From Schlegelella_A sp965246805 (lineage in GTDB: Bacteria > Pseudomonadota > Gammaproteobacteria > Burkholderiales > Burkholderiaceae_C), in contig CBDFFO010000007.1 in assembly GCA_965246805.1 (NCBI GenBank), positions 186,001 to 250,000 on the forward strand: a stretch of DNA of 64,000 bases, written 5' to 3'. The position numbers were made by a program, and so were the translations under genes. Position 1 is the first letter of the stretch. Each line of letters opens with the position of its first letter. Under the pieces are notes generated by a model. It searched no databases. It was given only the letters and a program-made list of their open reading frames with translations, and was not told the DNA's origin. Positions 34,536 through 43,269 of this stretch are shown here, piece by piece.

Positions 34536-34896
34536 GAACCGCCGTGATTCTTCGAGCCTCGTCTATTCGACCGATGGCGGCCGCGCATGCCCCGCGTGCC
34601 GACAACCGGTCGCGGCCTGCAACTGCGCATCGAGCGGCGTGCTCTCGACCACAAGCGACGGCGTGGTCCTCGTGAGCCGCGAGTCGAAAGGCCGCGGCGG
34701 CAAGACCGTGACGGTGCTCCGTGGCCTCGCCCTCGCACCTGACGCGCTCGCTGCGCTCGGCAAGCGATTGCGCCAGGTCTGCGGCACCGGCGGTACCGCG
34801 AAAGAGGGCGAGCTCGAGCTGCAGGGCGACCACGCCGAGCGCGTGCTCGCGTGGCTGGTCCGAGAAGGGCGATCGGCCCGGCGCGCCGGCGGATGA
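34534..34896 (+). CDS. SUI1/YciH-family translation factor-like protein
   Basis: 120 residues. C-terminal SUI1 domain (about residues 45-115: SRESKGRGGKTVTVLRGL ... LRQVCGTGGTAKEGELELQGDH) as in bacterial YciH, related to eukaryotic eIF1. N-terminal cysteine cluster CPACRQPVAACNC may bind zinc. Role in start-site fidelity is suggested for YciH but not settled. Its start codon overlaps that of ampG in the opposite direction (CATG), and its stop overlaps the next gene by four bases (ATGA). Confidence 0.9.
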   Translation: MNRRDSSSLVYSTDGGRACPACRQPVAACNCASSGVLSTTSDGVVLVSRESKGRGGKTVTVLRGLALAPDALAALGKRLRQVCGTGGTAKEGELELQGDHAERVLAWLVREGRSARRAGG

Positions 34897-35429
34897 ACGA
34901 GTTCCGGGACAATGCCGCCATGCCAACACCGAGCCGCGCCACCAGTCCCGACTTCACCCCGAATGACTTCCGCGAGGCACTCGCGATGTTCGCGACCGGC
35001 GTCACTGTCGTTACCGCCCGCCTCCCCGATGGCAGCCTGATCGGCCTGACCGCGAACTCGTTCAACTCGGTCTCGATCGAACCGCCGCTCGTGCTCTGGA
35101 GCTTGTCGCGCGCGGCGGGCTCGATGCCGGCGTTCGAGCGCGGCGCGCACTACGCCGTGAACATCCTCGCGGCGACCCAACACGAGCTCGCGGTGCGCTT
35201 CGCGAGCAAAGGCGTCGATCGTTTTGCCGGGGTCGCGTTTCGCGAAGGCTCGCGCGGGGCGCCGATCCTGGAGGGCGCGGCGGCGGTCTTCGAGTGCTTC
35301 AACCGCAGCCAGTACGAAGAGGGCGACCACGTGATCTTCGTCGGCGAGGTCGAACGCTGCACGCGCGACAGCGACGCGCCTCCGCTGATCTTTCACGGCG
35401 GGCGTTACTTCACCGAACTGCCGATCTGA
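34893..35429 (+). CDS. Flavin reductase-like (DIM6/NTAB) protein
   Basis: 178 residues. FMN-binding split-barrel: FREALAMFATGVTVVTARL, LTANSFNSVSIEPPLVLWSL, NILAATQHELAVRFA, and DHVIFVGEVERC with HGGRYFTEL near the end. These reduce flavin with NAD(P)H for a partner monooxygenase, or work alone. The ATG at 34893 overlaps the SUI1 stop; an internal ATG at 34920 is an alternative that removes nine residues. No partner oxygenase is nearby. Confidence 0.9.
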   Translation: MNEFRDNAAMPTPSRATSPDFTPNDFREALAMFATGVTVVTARLPDGSLIGLTANSFNSVSIEPPLVLWSLSRAAGSMPAFERGAHYAVNILAATQHELAVRFASKGVDRFAGVAFREGSRGAPILEGAAAVFECFNRSQYEEGDHVIFVGEVERCTRDSDAPPLIFHGGRYFTELPI

Positions 35430-35997
35430 GCCGGCCGCTCGACGCCGGGGTTGCGGTCGGGCGGAGGGTTGCGCGGTGACCGTCGACGGCCGGGGCGGCC
35501 CTCAGGGCGTCAGCCGGTCGCGCATCGCCACGTCGATGTCGACGTACTGCCAAAGGTCGTTGCGAAAGAGCGACTGGCGAAAGCCGGTGAGCCACGGCGG
35601 CCAGGTCGGACATCCGCCGGGAGCGAGGCTCATCTTGCGCGGCAGCCGGACCTTGTCGGCGCTGTCGCCGCCGACAACGGAGTCGGCCAGTGCTGCCGCT
35701 GGCGCGCTGGCATGATCGTTGCGATCGCCTGATCGTCTCTGTGCGCCTGAAAGGCATGGTGCTTCATGGACTGAATCGAGGTCCAGGGAAGCGGGCAGTC
35801 GGGGTGATTCGAGAGCAAGCCCCGGTCAACTGTCCCGCTTCCCTTCTTTTTGCCCGCGGTGATTTGCGCCTTGATCTGGGCGCCCCGATCGATAGGTCGC
35901 CTGCGGGCAAGTCCCCGCCCGAACGTCGAGGGGTCTCGGTGACACTGCGGGCCGATGCGCGGCATTCGCCCGCGTACGCCTCCGAAAGACCTGCGCC
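35430..35997. other. 568-base region without a supported gene; possible decayed frame
   Basis: On the minus strand one frame is open from about 35821 down to a TGA at 35502-35504 but has no start codon until KMSLAPGG near 35620. It reads like real protein near its end (GGCPTWPPWLTGFRQSLF, then NDLWQYVDIDVAM). An overlapping minus-strand frame (from 35965 to 35630) has CPLPWTSIQSMKHHAFQAH in its middle. This could be a gene broken by a frameshift, but I cannot name it. The part next to the Bug-type gene may carry its promoter. No RNA gene or repeat seen. Confidence 0.4.
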
Positions 35998-36999
35998 ATG
36001 GGCACCAGCCGTCGTCACGTCATCGCCGCCGCAGGTGCGCTCGGGCTTCTCGCAGCGCTGCTGCCTGCGCACGCGCAGCCGGCGGCCTGGCCCACCAAGC
36101 CGGTGCGCATCGTCGTGCCCTTTACCCCGGGCGGCACCACCGACATCCTCGCCCGCGCCCTCGCACCCGAACTGAGCAAGGCGTTCGGGCAGACCTTCAT
36201 CGTCGAGAACAAGCCGGGTGCAGGCGGCAACGTCGGTTCCGACCAGGTCGCGAAAGCCGCGCCCGACGGCTACACCTTGCTCATGGGAACCGTCGGCACG
36301 CACGCGATCAACGCGTCGCTCTACCCGAAGATGCCGTTCGACCCGATCAAGGATTTCGTTCCGATCACGCTGGTCGCCGGCGTGCCGAACGTGCTGGTGA
36401 TGAACCCGGCCTTCGTGAAGGCCAATCACATCGCCTCGGTGGCCGATCTGATCCGGTACGCGAAGGCGCATCCGGCCAAGCTCAACATGGCCTCCAGCGG
36501 CAACGGCACGTCGATCCACCTGAGCGGCGAACTCTTCAAGACGCAGACCGGCACCTTCATGGTCCACTTCCCGTACCGCGGCTCGGGCCCGGCGCTGCTC
36601 GACCTGATCGGCGGCACGATGGACCTGATGTTCGACAACCTGCCTTCGGCGATGCCGCAGATCAAGTCGGGCAAGCTGGTGGCTCTCGCGGTGACGACGC
36701 TGCAACGCAGCCCGGCGCTGCCCGACATTCCGACCGTGGCCGAAGCCGGCCCGATCAAGGGCTTCGATGCGAGTTCATGGTTCGGCCTGCTCGCGCCGGC
36801 CGGCACCTCGCCCGACATCGTCAGACGGATTCAGCAGGAAACCGCGAAGGCGCTCGTCACCCCCGCATTGAAGGTGTTCCTGCTGTCGCAAGGCGCCGTG
36901 CCGAGCGGCATGACCCCGGCGGAGTTCAGTGCGTTCATCGCCTCGGAATCGAAAAAATGGGGCGAGGTCGTGAAGGCCTCGGGCGCGAAGGTCGATTGA
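35998..36999 (+). CDS. Bug/TctC-family periplasmic solute-binding protein
   Basis: 333 residues. Tripartite tricarboxylate transporter receptor family (Bug), very expanded in Burkholderiales. Signal sequence: MGTSRRHVIAAAGALGLLAALLPAHAQ, with a Tat-like SRRH. WPTKPVRIVVPFTPGGTTD, ENKPGAGGNVGSDQVAKAAPDGYTLL, PFDPIKDFVPITL and FPYRGSGPALLDLIGG are the standard binding-cleft motifs. Likely ligand is a carboxylate. No tctA/tctB membrane genes are adjacent, an orphan state common in this family. Confidence 0.95.
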   Translation: MGTSRRHVIAAAGALGLLAALLPAHAQPAAWPTKPVRIVVPFTPGGTTDILARALAPELSKAFGQTFIVENKPGAGGNVGSDQVAKAAPDGYTLLMGTVGTHAINASLYPKMPFDPIKDFVPITLVAGVPNVLVMNPAFVKANHIASVADLIRYAKAHPAKLNMASSGNGTSIHLSGELFKTQTGTFMVHFPYRGSGPALLDLIGGTMDLMFDNLPSAMPQIKSGKLVALAVTTLQRSPALPDIPTVAEAGPIKGFDASSWFGLLAPAGTSPDIVRRIQQETAKALVTPALKVFLLSQGAVPSGMTPAEFSAFIASESKKWGEVVKASGAKVD

Positions 37000-37069
37000 C
37001 CTCGGCGCGGCGCTCGATCGAGCCGTCGTTGCCCCGCATCGATGTGCGAGCGCCGAATACGCGTCCCAG

Positions 37070-37894
37070 CTATTCGCTGCGCTCGCGCGCGACGGCCGCT
37101 TCGATCTGCTCCTGCACCTTGCGTGCACCGCGCTGCACCAGCATCGGGTCGAGGTCGGCCTGCGGCGCCACCTTGCGCGCCACGTCGTCGAGCGTGTCGG
37201 GGTCGGTCATCAGCGCATGGGCCAGCGCCGAGAGCGCGCAGATCGAGCGCCGCTGCACATGCATCGGCAGTTCGAGCGTGGTGTTGACGAGCACGTGGAA
37301 GCGGACCGAGTCGACCGCGGCGGGCGCCAGGCCCCAGGTTTCGCAGAGGGCGGCGCCGAGCGCATCGTGGCTGACGCCGAACGCCTCCTGCTCCTGCAAC
37401 AGCAACTCCTCGTCGTTCTCGGCGGCAGCGAGCATCGGCCGATAACGTTCGGTGACGTGCTTGAACATCACCGCCTTGCCACATTCCTCGAAGAGGCCGG
37501 CCGAGTGCGCCGCCCACGGATCGATGTTGAGCGCCTGACCGATGCGGCCCATCAGCAAGCCGCGCACGCGCGCGCGCTGCCAGAGCGGCTCGAGCTCGGG
37601 CGCGGCCGGAAACACCGCCCGCAAGCCCATCTCGAACGTGACCGACGCGACTTCGCGGGTGCCGAGGTAGGTGATGGCCTGCTGCACGCTCTGCACGCGG
37701 CCGCGCAGGCCGTACATCGCCGAATTCACCGCCTTCAGGACCGATGCGGCGAGCGCCATGTCGGACGAGATCAGCAAGCTCACCTGCGGCAGATCGACCT
37801 CGTCCTCGGCCAGCAGCAACGACAGCTTGACCAGCGTTTCAGGCTGGACCGGGATGTCGATCTCGTTCAGGCGCAGATTGGTGGCTTCGGTCAT
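37070..37894 (-). CDS. HDOD-domain signalling protein
   Basis: 274 residues. HDOD domain: IPVQPETLVKLSLLLAEDEVDLPQVSLLISSDMALAASVLKAVNSAMYG and later QSVQQAITYLGTREVASVTF, with SAGLFEECGKAVMFKH. HDOD proteins lack the catalytic HD of phosphohydrolases and serve as scaffolds in c-di-GMP, chemotaxis or motility control. The ATG at 37894 is chosen as the domain start; the frame runs 62 codons further up without family character. No partner is fused or adjacent. Confidence 0.88.
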   Translation of the reverse strand: MTEATNLRLNEIDIPVQPETLVKLSLLLAEDEVDLPQVSLLISSDMALAASVLKAVNSAMYGLRGRVQSVQQAITYLGTREVASVTFEMGLRAVFPAAPELEPLWQRARVRGLLMGRIGQALNIDPWAAHSAGLFEECGKAVMFKHVTERYRPMLAAAENDEELLLQEQEAFGVSHDALGAALCETWGLAPAAVDSVRFHVLVNTTLELPMHVQRRSICALSALAHALMTDPDTLDDVARKVAPQADLDPMLVQRGARKVQEQIEAAVARERSE

Positions 37895-38278
37895 GTCGTC
37901 GATCTTTCGCGATGGCGTGGCAAATGTGACGCACGCGAGTCGCCTTGCCAAGGCGGCGGCGGTCGCGGCCGGTGCAAAGCGGTGATCCTTCGCACATGGA
38001 AGCTCCGGCGCCCGCATGCAACGTGGATGCCGCGCCGATGGCGGACCAGGAAAACACACGCCCCAAAAGATGAAGGGCACCGTCGAGGGCGCCCTTTGAA
38101 TGTTGTCGTCGGCCTTGCGGCCTGCGTGTGCCGGGATGCTTGATTGGCCGGGGGCCGGGCATCCACTTGTCTCCTCGCCTCCTCATCGTCGCACCAGAGG
38201 TGTGCCGCAGAGTGGCGCGACTTTAACGATGTGGTGCACCGCACGCCCCCGGGCTTTCCCCCGAGGCAAACGCGGAGA
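37895..38278. other. 384-base intergenic region
   Basis: No gene is supported. It holds a hairpin at 38073-38096 (AAGGGC...GCCCTT, interrupted by one mismatch) followed on the plus strand by TTTGAA, a weak terminator at best. The HDOD promoter (minus strand) should lie near its left end. The right end is the 3' side of the histidine kinase gene. Confidence 0.5.
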
Positions 38279-39784
38279 TCAAGCGTTCGCCGACGGCACG
38301 CTGAGCACCACGCGGGTGCCTTGACCGACGACGCTCGACACGACCGCGGTGCCGCCGTGCAGTTCGGAGATGCGCTTGACGATCGCGAGGCCGAGGCCCT
38401 TGCCACCATCGCCGCTCGCGGGAGCGACCGAAGCCCTGCTCTGGTAGAAACGGTCGAAGAGGTGCGGCAGGTCGGCGGCGGCGATGCCGGGGCCGGTGTC
38501 GATCACGCTGATGTCGACCGCGTGCTCCCGCGTGGCGGCAGCCAGCGTGATCGCGGTGCCGGCGCCGCCGAATTTCAAGGCGTTGTCGACCAGGTTCGCG
38601 ATCGCGCGCTCTAAGAGCTCGATGTCGAGCGAGGCGACCGGGCTGTCGGTGCTGCGCTCGCTCTTCAGCGTCGCGCCGAGTTGCGCCGCGCGTTCGGCGA
38701 AGCGCATGACGATGTCGTCGAGCAGCTCGCCGACATCGACGCGCTCGCGGCGCAACGTGAACTCGGGCTCGTCGAGCTTGGCGAGATCGCCGAGCGAACG
38801 AACGAGGCGCGCCGCGTTGCGCGTGTTGCGGAGCGCCACCTCGACGAGGCGGCGGTCGTCGACGCGCGCGCGGTCGTCGAGCCATCGGCCCTCGAGCGTC
38901 TCCAGGCACGCGACGGTCGCGGTGAGCGGCGAACGCAGGTCGTGCGAGAGGTTGCTCACGCCCTCGCGCCGGAAGCGATCGACGCGACGCAAGGTATCCC
39001 ATTGCCGCCTGCAGACGTCGAGCAGCATCTCGAACGCACTCGTGAGCTGCCCGAACTCGTCGCTCGTCCGTTTCGGCAGCGGTGATTGCGGCGAGACCGC
39101 GAGACCCTCGTCGAGACCGCGCTGCGAGAGACTCGCGACCGCGCGCGTGAGCCGGAACAGTGGCTGCGTGACCTGCGAGATGATGACCAGCGACAGCAGC
39201 GTCGTGAACACCACCACCGTCACGATGAGCCCCAGCAGCGGCTGCGCGAAGCTGCTGCGCACCACGTCCCAACGCTTTGCGGGCAGTTGCTGCGTGTGCA
39301 GCACGAGGTAGAGGTAGCCCGCCACCGGGTCGACCGCGCGCATCGTGCCGCGCCGCACCGGCTTCGCGACCACCACCGCGTCGGCATCCATGCGCTCGGG
39401 GTCGTCGCCCATCACAAACGACGCCGAAGTCTTGTCGATCGAGTCGAGCACCGGTTGCAGCGCGACCTTGAACGGGCGATCGACGCGCGTTTTGCCGCTC
39501 GACGCCAGCACGGTGCCCGCCAGGTCGAGCAGGTAGAGCTCGGTGTCGGGCTCGAACAGCACGAGGTTGCGCAACCAGGTCTGGAATTCTTCGGGCTGGC
39601 GGTCCTGCATTTCGACGATGCTGTCGTACGTCATGACCACCCGCGTTAGGAAAGCCATGCCGCGCCGATAGGCGGTCTCGTTCTCGAAGCGCTGAAACGA
39701 ATAGACGACCGTCGCCACCACCAGCAGCGCGGTGATGAGGCCGGTCGCGAACACCGTGAGCGCGAGCTTCAGGCGAACCGTCAC
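38279..39784 (-). CDS. Two-component sensor histidine kinase
   Basis: 501 residues. Membrane segment about 7-29, periplasmic sensor to about 180, second segment about 181-203, HAMP linker, HisKA with NLSHDLRSPL (phospho-acceptor His281), and HATPase (LVDNALKFGG N-box; VIDTGPGIAAADLPHLFDRF; GGKGLGLAIVKRISELHGG). The start is GTG at 39784; it overlaps the response regulator's stop codon by four bases (GTGA), so it is translated after the regulator. The signal is unknown. Confidence 0.93.
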   Translation of the reverse strand: MTVRLKLALTVFATGLITALLVVATVVYSFQRFENETAYRRGMAFLTRVVMTYDSIVEMQDRQPEEFQTWLRNLVLFEPDTELYLLDLAGTVLASSGKTRVDRPFKVALQPVLDSIDKTSASFVMGDDPERMDADAVVVAKPVRRGTMRAVDPVAGYLYLVLHTQQLPAKRWDVVRSSFAQPLLGLIVTVVVFTTLLSLVIISQVTQPLFRLTRAVASLSQRGLDEGLAVSPQSPLPKRTSDEFGQLTSAFEMLLDVCRRQWDTLRRVDRFRREGVSNLSHDLRSPLTATVACLETLEGRWLDDRARVDDRRLVEVALRNTRNAARLVRSLGDLAKLDEPEFTLRRERVDVGELLDDIVMRFAERAAQLGATLKSERSTDSPVASLDIELLERAIANLVDNALKFGGAGTAITLAAATREHAVDISVIDTGPGIAAADLPHLFDRFYQSRASVAPASGDGGKGLGLAIVKRISELHGGTAVVSSVVGQGTRVVLSVPSANA

Positions 39785-40515
39785 GGCGCGTCGCGTATCT
39801 TGTAGCCGGCACCGCGCACCGTGATGATCAGCTGCGGGCGCAGCGGGTCGGCCTCGAGCTTGGCGCGCAGCCGGTTGATGTGGGTGGTGACGGTGTGTTC
39901 GTAGCCATCGTGCGCGTAGCCCCAGACGGCCGACAGCAGCTGCGCGCGCGAGAACACGTGGCCGGGGTGCGACGCGAAGTGCAGCAGCAGGTCGAACTCG
40001 AGCGCGGTGAAGTCGAGCGGGACGCCGCGGTAGCGCACCTGGCGCTTCACCGGCAGGATCTCGAGGTCGCCGTTGCGCACCGCGTTCGCGCCGCTCGCGG
40101 CGTTCGATTGCGCAGCGCGCAGCAGATCGGCGCGGCGCAGCAAGGCCTTCACGCGCGCCAGCAGCTCTGCGAGCGAGAACGGCTTGGTGAGGTAATCGTC
40201 GGCGCCGAGCTCGAGGCCGAGCACGCGGTCGAGCTCGGTCGACTTCGCGGTGAGCATCAGGATCGGCGTGCTGTGGCCCTTGGCCCTCAGCGCCTTGCAG
40301 ACCTCGATGCCGTCCATCTTGGGCATCATCAGATCGAGCACGAGCAGGTCGCTCGCCCCTTCGTTCTGGCTGGCGAGCGCGGCGAGGCCGTCGCCGACGG
40401 CAGCCACCTCGTAGCCGGCGCCACGCAGGTTGAGAACCAGCAGGTCCCGGATGTCGGCCTGGTCTTCGGCGACCAGGATGGAGGCGCGGGCGGGCGACGG
40501 GAGGGGAGGCGGCAT
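39781..40515 (-). CDS. OmpR/PhoB-type response regulator
   Basis: 244 residues. Receiver domain with phospho-acceptor Asp61 (LLVLDLMMPKMDG), Lys in DYLTKPFSLAEL; C-terminal winged helix (about 150-240: VPLDFTALEFDLLLHFASHPGHVFSRAQLLSAVWGY ... VTTHINRLRAKLE). DNA-binding transcription regulator. ATG at 40515. The frame extends 40 codons upstream without likeness to the family. First gene of the pair with the kinase. Confidence 0.94.
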   Translation of the reverse strand: MPPPLPSPARASILVAEDQADIRDLLVLNLRGAGYEVAAVGDGLAALASQNEGASDLLVLDLMMPKMDGIEVCKALRAKGHSTPILMLTAKSTELDRVLGLELGADDYLTKPFSLAELLARVKALLRRADLLRAAQSNAASGANAVRNGDLEILPVKRQVRYRGVPLDFTALEFDLLLHFASHPGHVFSRAQLLSAVWGYAHDGYEHTVTTHINRLRAKLEADPLRPQLIITVRGAGYKIRDAP

Positions 40516-40664
40516 GGCCTGATTGTCTGGCGATCGCGGCGCAGTCTTACCGCGATGTGATCTGGCTGTGAGGTTCGGCGAGGTGGGCGAGAGGGCGCGT
40601 TGTGAAACTGGCGTCTTCGGTGGGCGACGTCGCACGACGCGCTGTCACCATCCTCAAGGACTCC

Positions 40665-41225
40665 ATGATGCTCGCTGCCACCGCACTTTCCCCCTCGTCG
40701 CCCCACCTCGCCTCGGCTGTGTTGCCGAGCCCTGCCGTGTCGATTTCGTGGGCCGACCTGGCATCGCATCGCGACTACCTGGTGCGCTTCGCGCGCCGCA
40801 AGCTGCGCGACCCCTCGCTCGCCGAAGACGCCGTGCACGACGTGTTCGAGGCCGTGCTGTCGGGCCGCGCCACCTTCCACGGCCGCGCTGCGTTGCGCTC
40901 GTGGCTGACGGCGGTGCTGAAGAACAAGGTCGTCGACGTGCTGCGCGGTTTCGATCACCTCGAAAGCCTCGACGACGACGAATCGGCGAGCGGCGCGTGG
41001 GGCAAGGCCTGCACGCAGCCACGCCCCGACCAGATCGCCGAACAGCGCGAGTTGCTCGCGCGCGTGCTGACGCGCATCGACGCGTTGCCGCACCACCTGC
41101 GCGACGCGATGCGCTTGCGGGTGATTGAGGATCAGCCGACCGACACCTGCTGCAGCGCGCTCGGCATCAGCGAAGAGAACCTGTTCGTGCGCGTGCACCG
41201 CGCGAGGAAGCAGTTGCTCTCGTGA
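40665..41225 (+). CDS. ECF-type RNA polymerase sigma factor
   Basis: 186 residues. Region 2: DYLVRFARRKLRDPSLAEDAVHDVFEAVLSG and AALRSWLTAVLKNKVVDVLR. Region 4: ARVLTRIDALPHHLRDAMRLRVIEDQPTDTCCSALGISEENLFVRVHRARKQL. AAGGA stands 7 bases before the second of two ATGs (40665, 40668); a GTG further up (40602) is less likely. No anti-sigma or zinc-finger gene is next to it, so it may be controlled at transcription or by an unlinked factor. It is divergent from the response regulator. Confidence 0.9.
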   Translation: MMLAATALSPSSPHLASAVLPSPAVSISWADLASHRDYLVRFARRKLRDPSLAEDAVHDVFEAVLSGRATFHGRAALRSWLTAVLKNKVVDVLRGFDHLESLDDDESASGAWGKACTQPRPDQIAEQRELLARVLTRIDALPHHLRDAMRLRVIEDQPTDTCCSALGISEENLFVRVHRARKQLLS

Positions 41226-41246
41226 CCTGACGGGCGCGCTGCGCGC

Positions 41247-42335
41247 TCAGATCATCGCGGCCGGGTCGAGGTTCTCGCTCGAGAACCGCGTCACGCGGCG
41301 GGCGCGCAGATGCACCGGGGAACCGGTCGCGAGCTGCAACGTGTCGCGCAGCGCGTTGTATTCGCTGCGCGGCATTTCCACTTCGATGAGATCGCCTTCC
41401 GCGGGCTTGAATTCGAGCCGCGTGTTGGGCCCGACGGTGAGCGCGTGAACGAGCGTCACCGCGATCGAGCCCTCGCTCGGCGTGGCGAGGATCTGGAGTT
41501 CGTGCGGTCGCACGTAGCTGATGTCGCTGGCGTCGGACGTCGCCGCGGCAGACGAACCCGCGTTCGCGTACCGACCTGCAGCGGCACCCGCGCCGAAGCG
41601 GCCGTGGAACAGGTTCACATCGCCCAAGAACTGCAGCACGAAGGGCGTCGCCGGATGGTCGTAGACCTCGTCGGGCGGCCCGTCCTGCTCGATGCGACCA
41701 TGGTTCATCACGACGATGCGGTCGGCCACCTCCATCGCTTCCTCCTGGTCGTGCGTGACGAAGACGCTGGTCACGTTGACCTCGTCGTGCAGCCGGCGCA
41801 GCCAGCGCCGCAATTCCTTCCGAACCTTGGCATCGAGCGCACCGAACGGCTCGTCGAGCAGCAGCACTTTGGGCTCGACCGCAAGCGCTCGTGCGAGAGC
41901 GATGCGCTGGCGCTGACCGCCGGAAAGCTGGTGCGGGTAACGATCGGCGATCCAGTCGAGCTGCACCAGCTTCAAGAGCTCGCTCACCTTGGCCGCGATG
42001 TCGCGATCCGACGGCCGCACCGATTTCGGCCTCACGCGCAGGCCGAACGCGACGTTCTCGAAGATCGTCATGTGGCCGAAGAGCGCGTAGTGCTGGAACA
42101 CGAAGCCGACTTGGCGCTCGCGCACGTCGGCATCGGTCTGCTCCTCGCCGTGGAACAGCACGCTGCCGCTGTCGGGCACCTCGAGGCCGGCGATGATGCG
42201 CAGCAACGTCGTCTTGCCCGATCCCGACGGCCCGAGCAGCGCGACCAGCGCGCCGGCCGGGATGTCGAGGTTCAGGTTGTCGCAAACGACCGTCGGGCCG
42301 AAACGCTTGTTGAGGTTTCTGACTTCGATGCTCAT
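41247..42335 (-). CDS. cysA: Sulfate/thiosulfate ABC transporter ATPase
   Basis: 362 residues. Walker A GPSGSGKTTLLR (about 36-47), signature LSGGQRQRIALARALAVEPKVLLLDEPFGALD, H-loop VFVTHDQEEAMEVAD; the C-terminal part (TOBE-like) ends YNALRDTLQLATGSPVHLRARRVTRF, typical of CysA. Powers import through CysT-CysW. ATG at 42335, 19 bases after cysW. Last gene of the sulfate operon. Confidence 0.96.
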   Translation of the reverse strand: MSIEVRNLNKRFGPTVVCDNLNLDIPAGALVALLGPSGSGKTTLLRIIAGLEVPDSGSVLFHGEEQTDADVRERQVGFVFQHYALFGHMTIFENVAFGLRVRPKSVRPSDRDIAAKVSELLKLVQLDWIADRYPHQLSGGQRQRIALARALAVEPKVLLLDEPFGALDAKVRKELRRWLRRLHDEVNVTSVFVTHDQEEAMEVADRIVVMNHGRIEQDGPPDEVYDHPATPFVLQFLGDVNLFHGRFGAGAAAGRYANAGSSAAATSDASDISYVRPHELQILATPSEGSIAVTLVHALTVGPNTRLEFKPAEGDLIEVEMPRSEYNALRDTLQLATGSPVHLRARRVTRFSSENLDPAAMI

Positions 42336-42354
42336 GGCGTGGCTGGCGGCTGGG

Positions 42355-43269
42355 TCACGACAGCCGCTTCGATGCGAGGTTGCGCTCGACGAGGACCTTC
42401 AAGCCGAGCGTGACGAGGGCGAGCGCCGCGAGCAGCGACGCCACCGCGAACGCGGCCGCGAACTGGTACTCGTTGTAGAGAATCTCGATGTGCAGCGGCA
42501 TCGTGTTGGTCTGGCCGCGGATGTGTCCCGACACCACGCTCACCGCGCCGAACTCGCCCATCGCGCGCGCGTTGCAGAGGATCACGCCGTAAAGCAGTGC
42601 CCACTTCACGTTCGGCAGCGTGACGCGCCGAAAGATCTGCCAGCCGCTCGCGCCGAGCACGCGCGCTGCTTCTTCCTGCTCGGTGCCTTGAGCCTGCATC
42701 AGCGGGATCAGCTCACGCGCGATGAATGGGAAGGTCACGAAGACCGTGGCCAGCACGATGCCGGGCAGCGCGAAGATGATCTTCAGATCGTGATCGCGGA
42801 GCCATTCGCCGAACCAGCCCTGCAGCCCGAACACCAGCACGTAGATCAGGCCGGCGACCACCGGGCTCACCGAGAACGGCAGGTCGATGAAGGTGAGCAG
42901 CACGTTCTTGCCGCGGAAATCGAATTTTGCGATGCACCAGGCAGCGGCAATGCCGAACACGACGTTGAGCAGCACCGAGATGCCCGCGGCGATCAGCGTG
43001 AGCTTGATCGCCGAGAGCGCGTCGGCCTCGGTGATCGCGGCCCAGTAGACCTCGGCGCCCTTTTTGAACGCCTCGAAGAACACGGCGGCGAGCGGCACGA
43101 AGAGGAAAAGCGTGAGGAAGGCGAGCGCAACGCCGATCAGCAGGCGGCGCACCCAAACAGGCTCGGTCGTGGCGTCGGCCATCCGCGGCGGGCGCTGCGA
43201 TCGCTGCTGCGTCTGCGCTGGCGAGGCGACGGCGGGTGCTGCTGATGCGAGTTCGGCGCTCGCCGTCAT
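42355..43269 (-). CDS. cysW: Sulfate ABC transporter permease CysW
   Basis: 304 residues, six membrane segments. Permease motif EEAARVLGASGWQIFRRVTLPNVKWAL (EAA loop) contacts CysA. Typical FEAFKKGAEVYWAAITEADALSAIKLT region and MGEFGAVSVVSGHIRGQTNTMPLHIEILYNEY are specific to CysW. An extra ~35-residue Ala/Gln-rich cytoplasmic tail lies before the first segment. The ATG at 43269 overlaps the cysT stop by four bases. Confidence 0.95.
   Translation of the reverse strand: MTASAELASAAPAVASPAQTQQRSQRPPRMADATTEPVWVRRLLIGVALAFLTLFLFVPLAAVFFEAFKKGAEVYWAAITEADALSAIKLTLIAAGISVLLNVVFGIAAAWCIAKFDFRGKNVLLTFIDLPFSVSPVVAGLIYVLVFGLQGWFGEWLRDHDLKIIFALPGIVLATVFVTFPFIARELIPLMQAQGTEQEEAARVLGASGWQIFRRVTLPNVKWALLYGVILCNARAMGEFGAVSVVSGHIRGQTNTMPLHIEILYNEYQFAAAFAVASLLAALALVTLGLKVLVERNLASKRLS

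Noticed and set aside
38073..38097. Hairpin as a terminator for the plus strand
   Set aside because: No plus-strand gene ends there, the stem has a mismatch, and the T run is only three bases.
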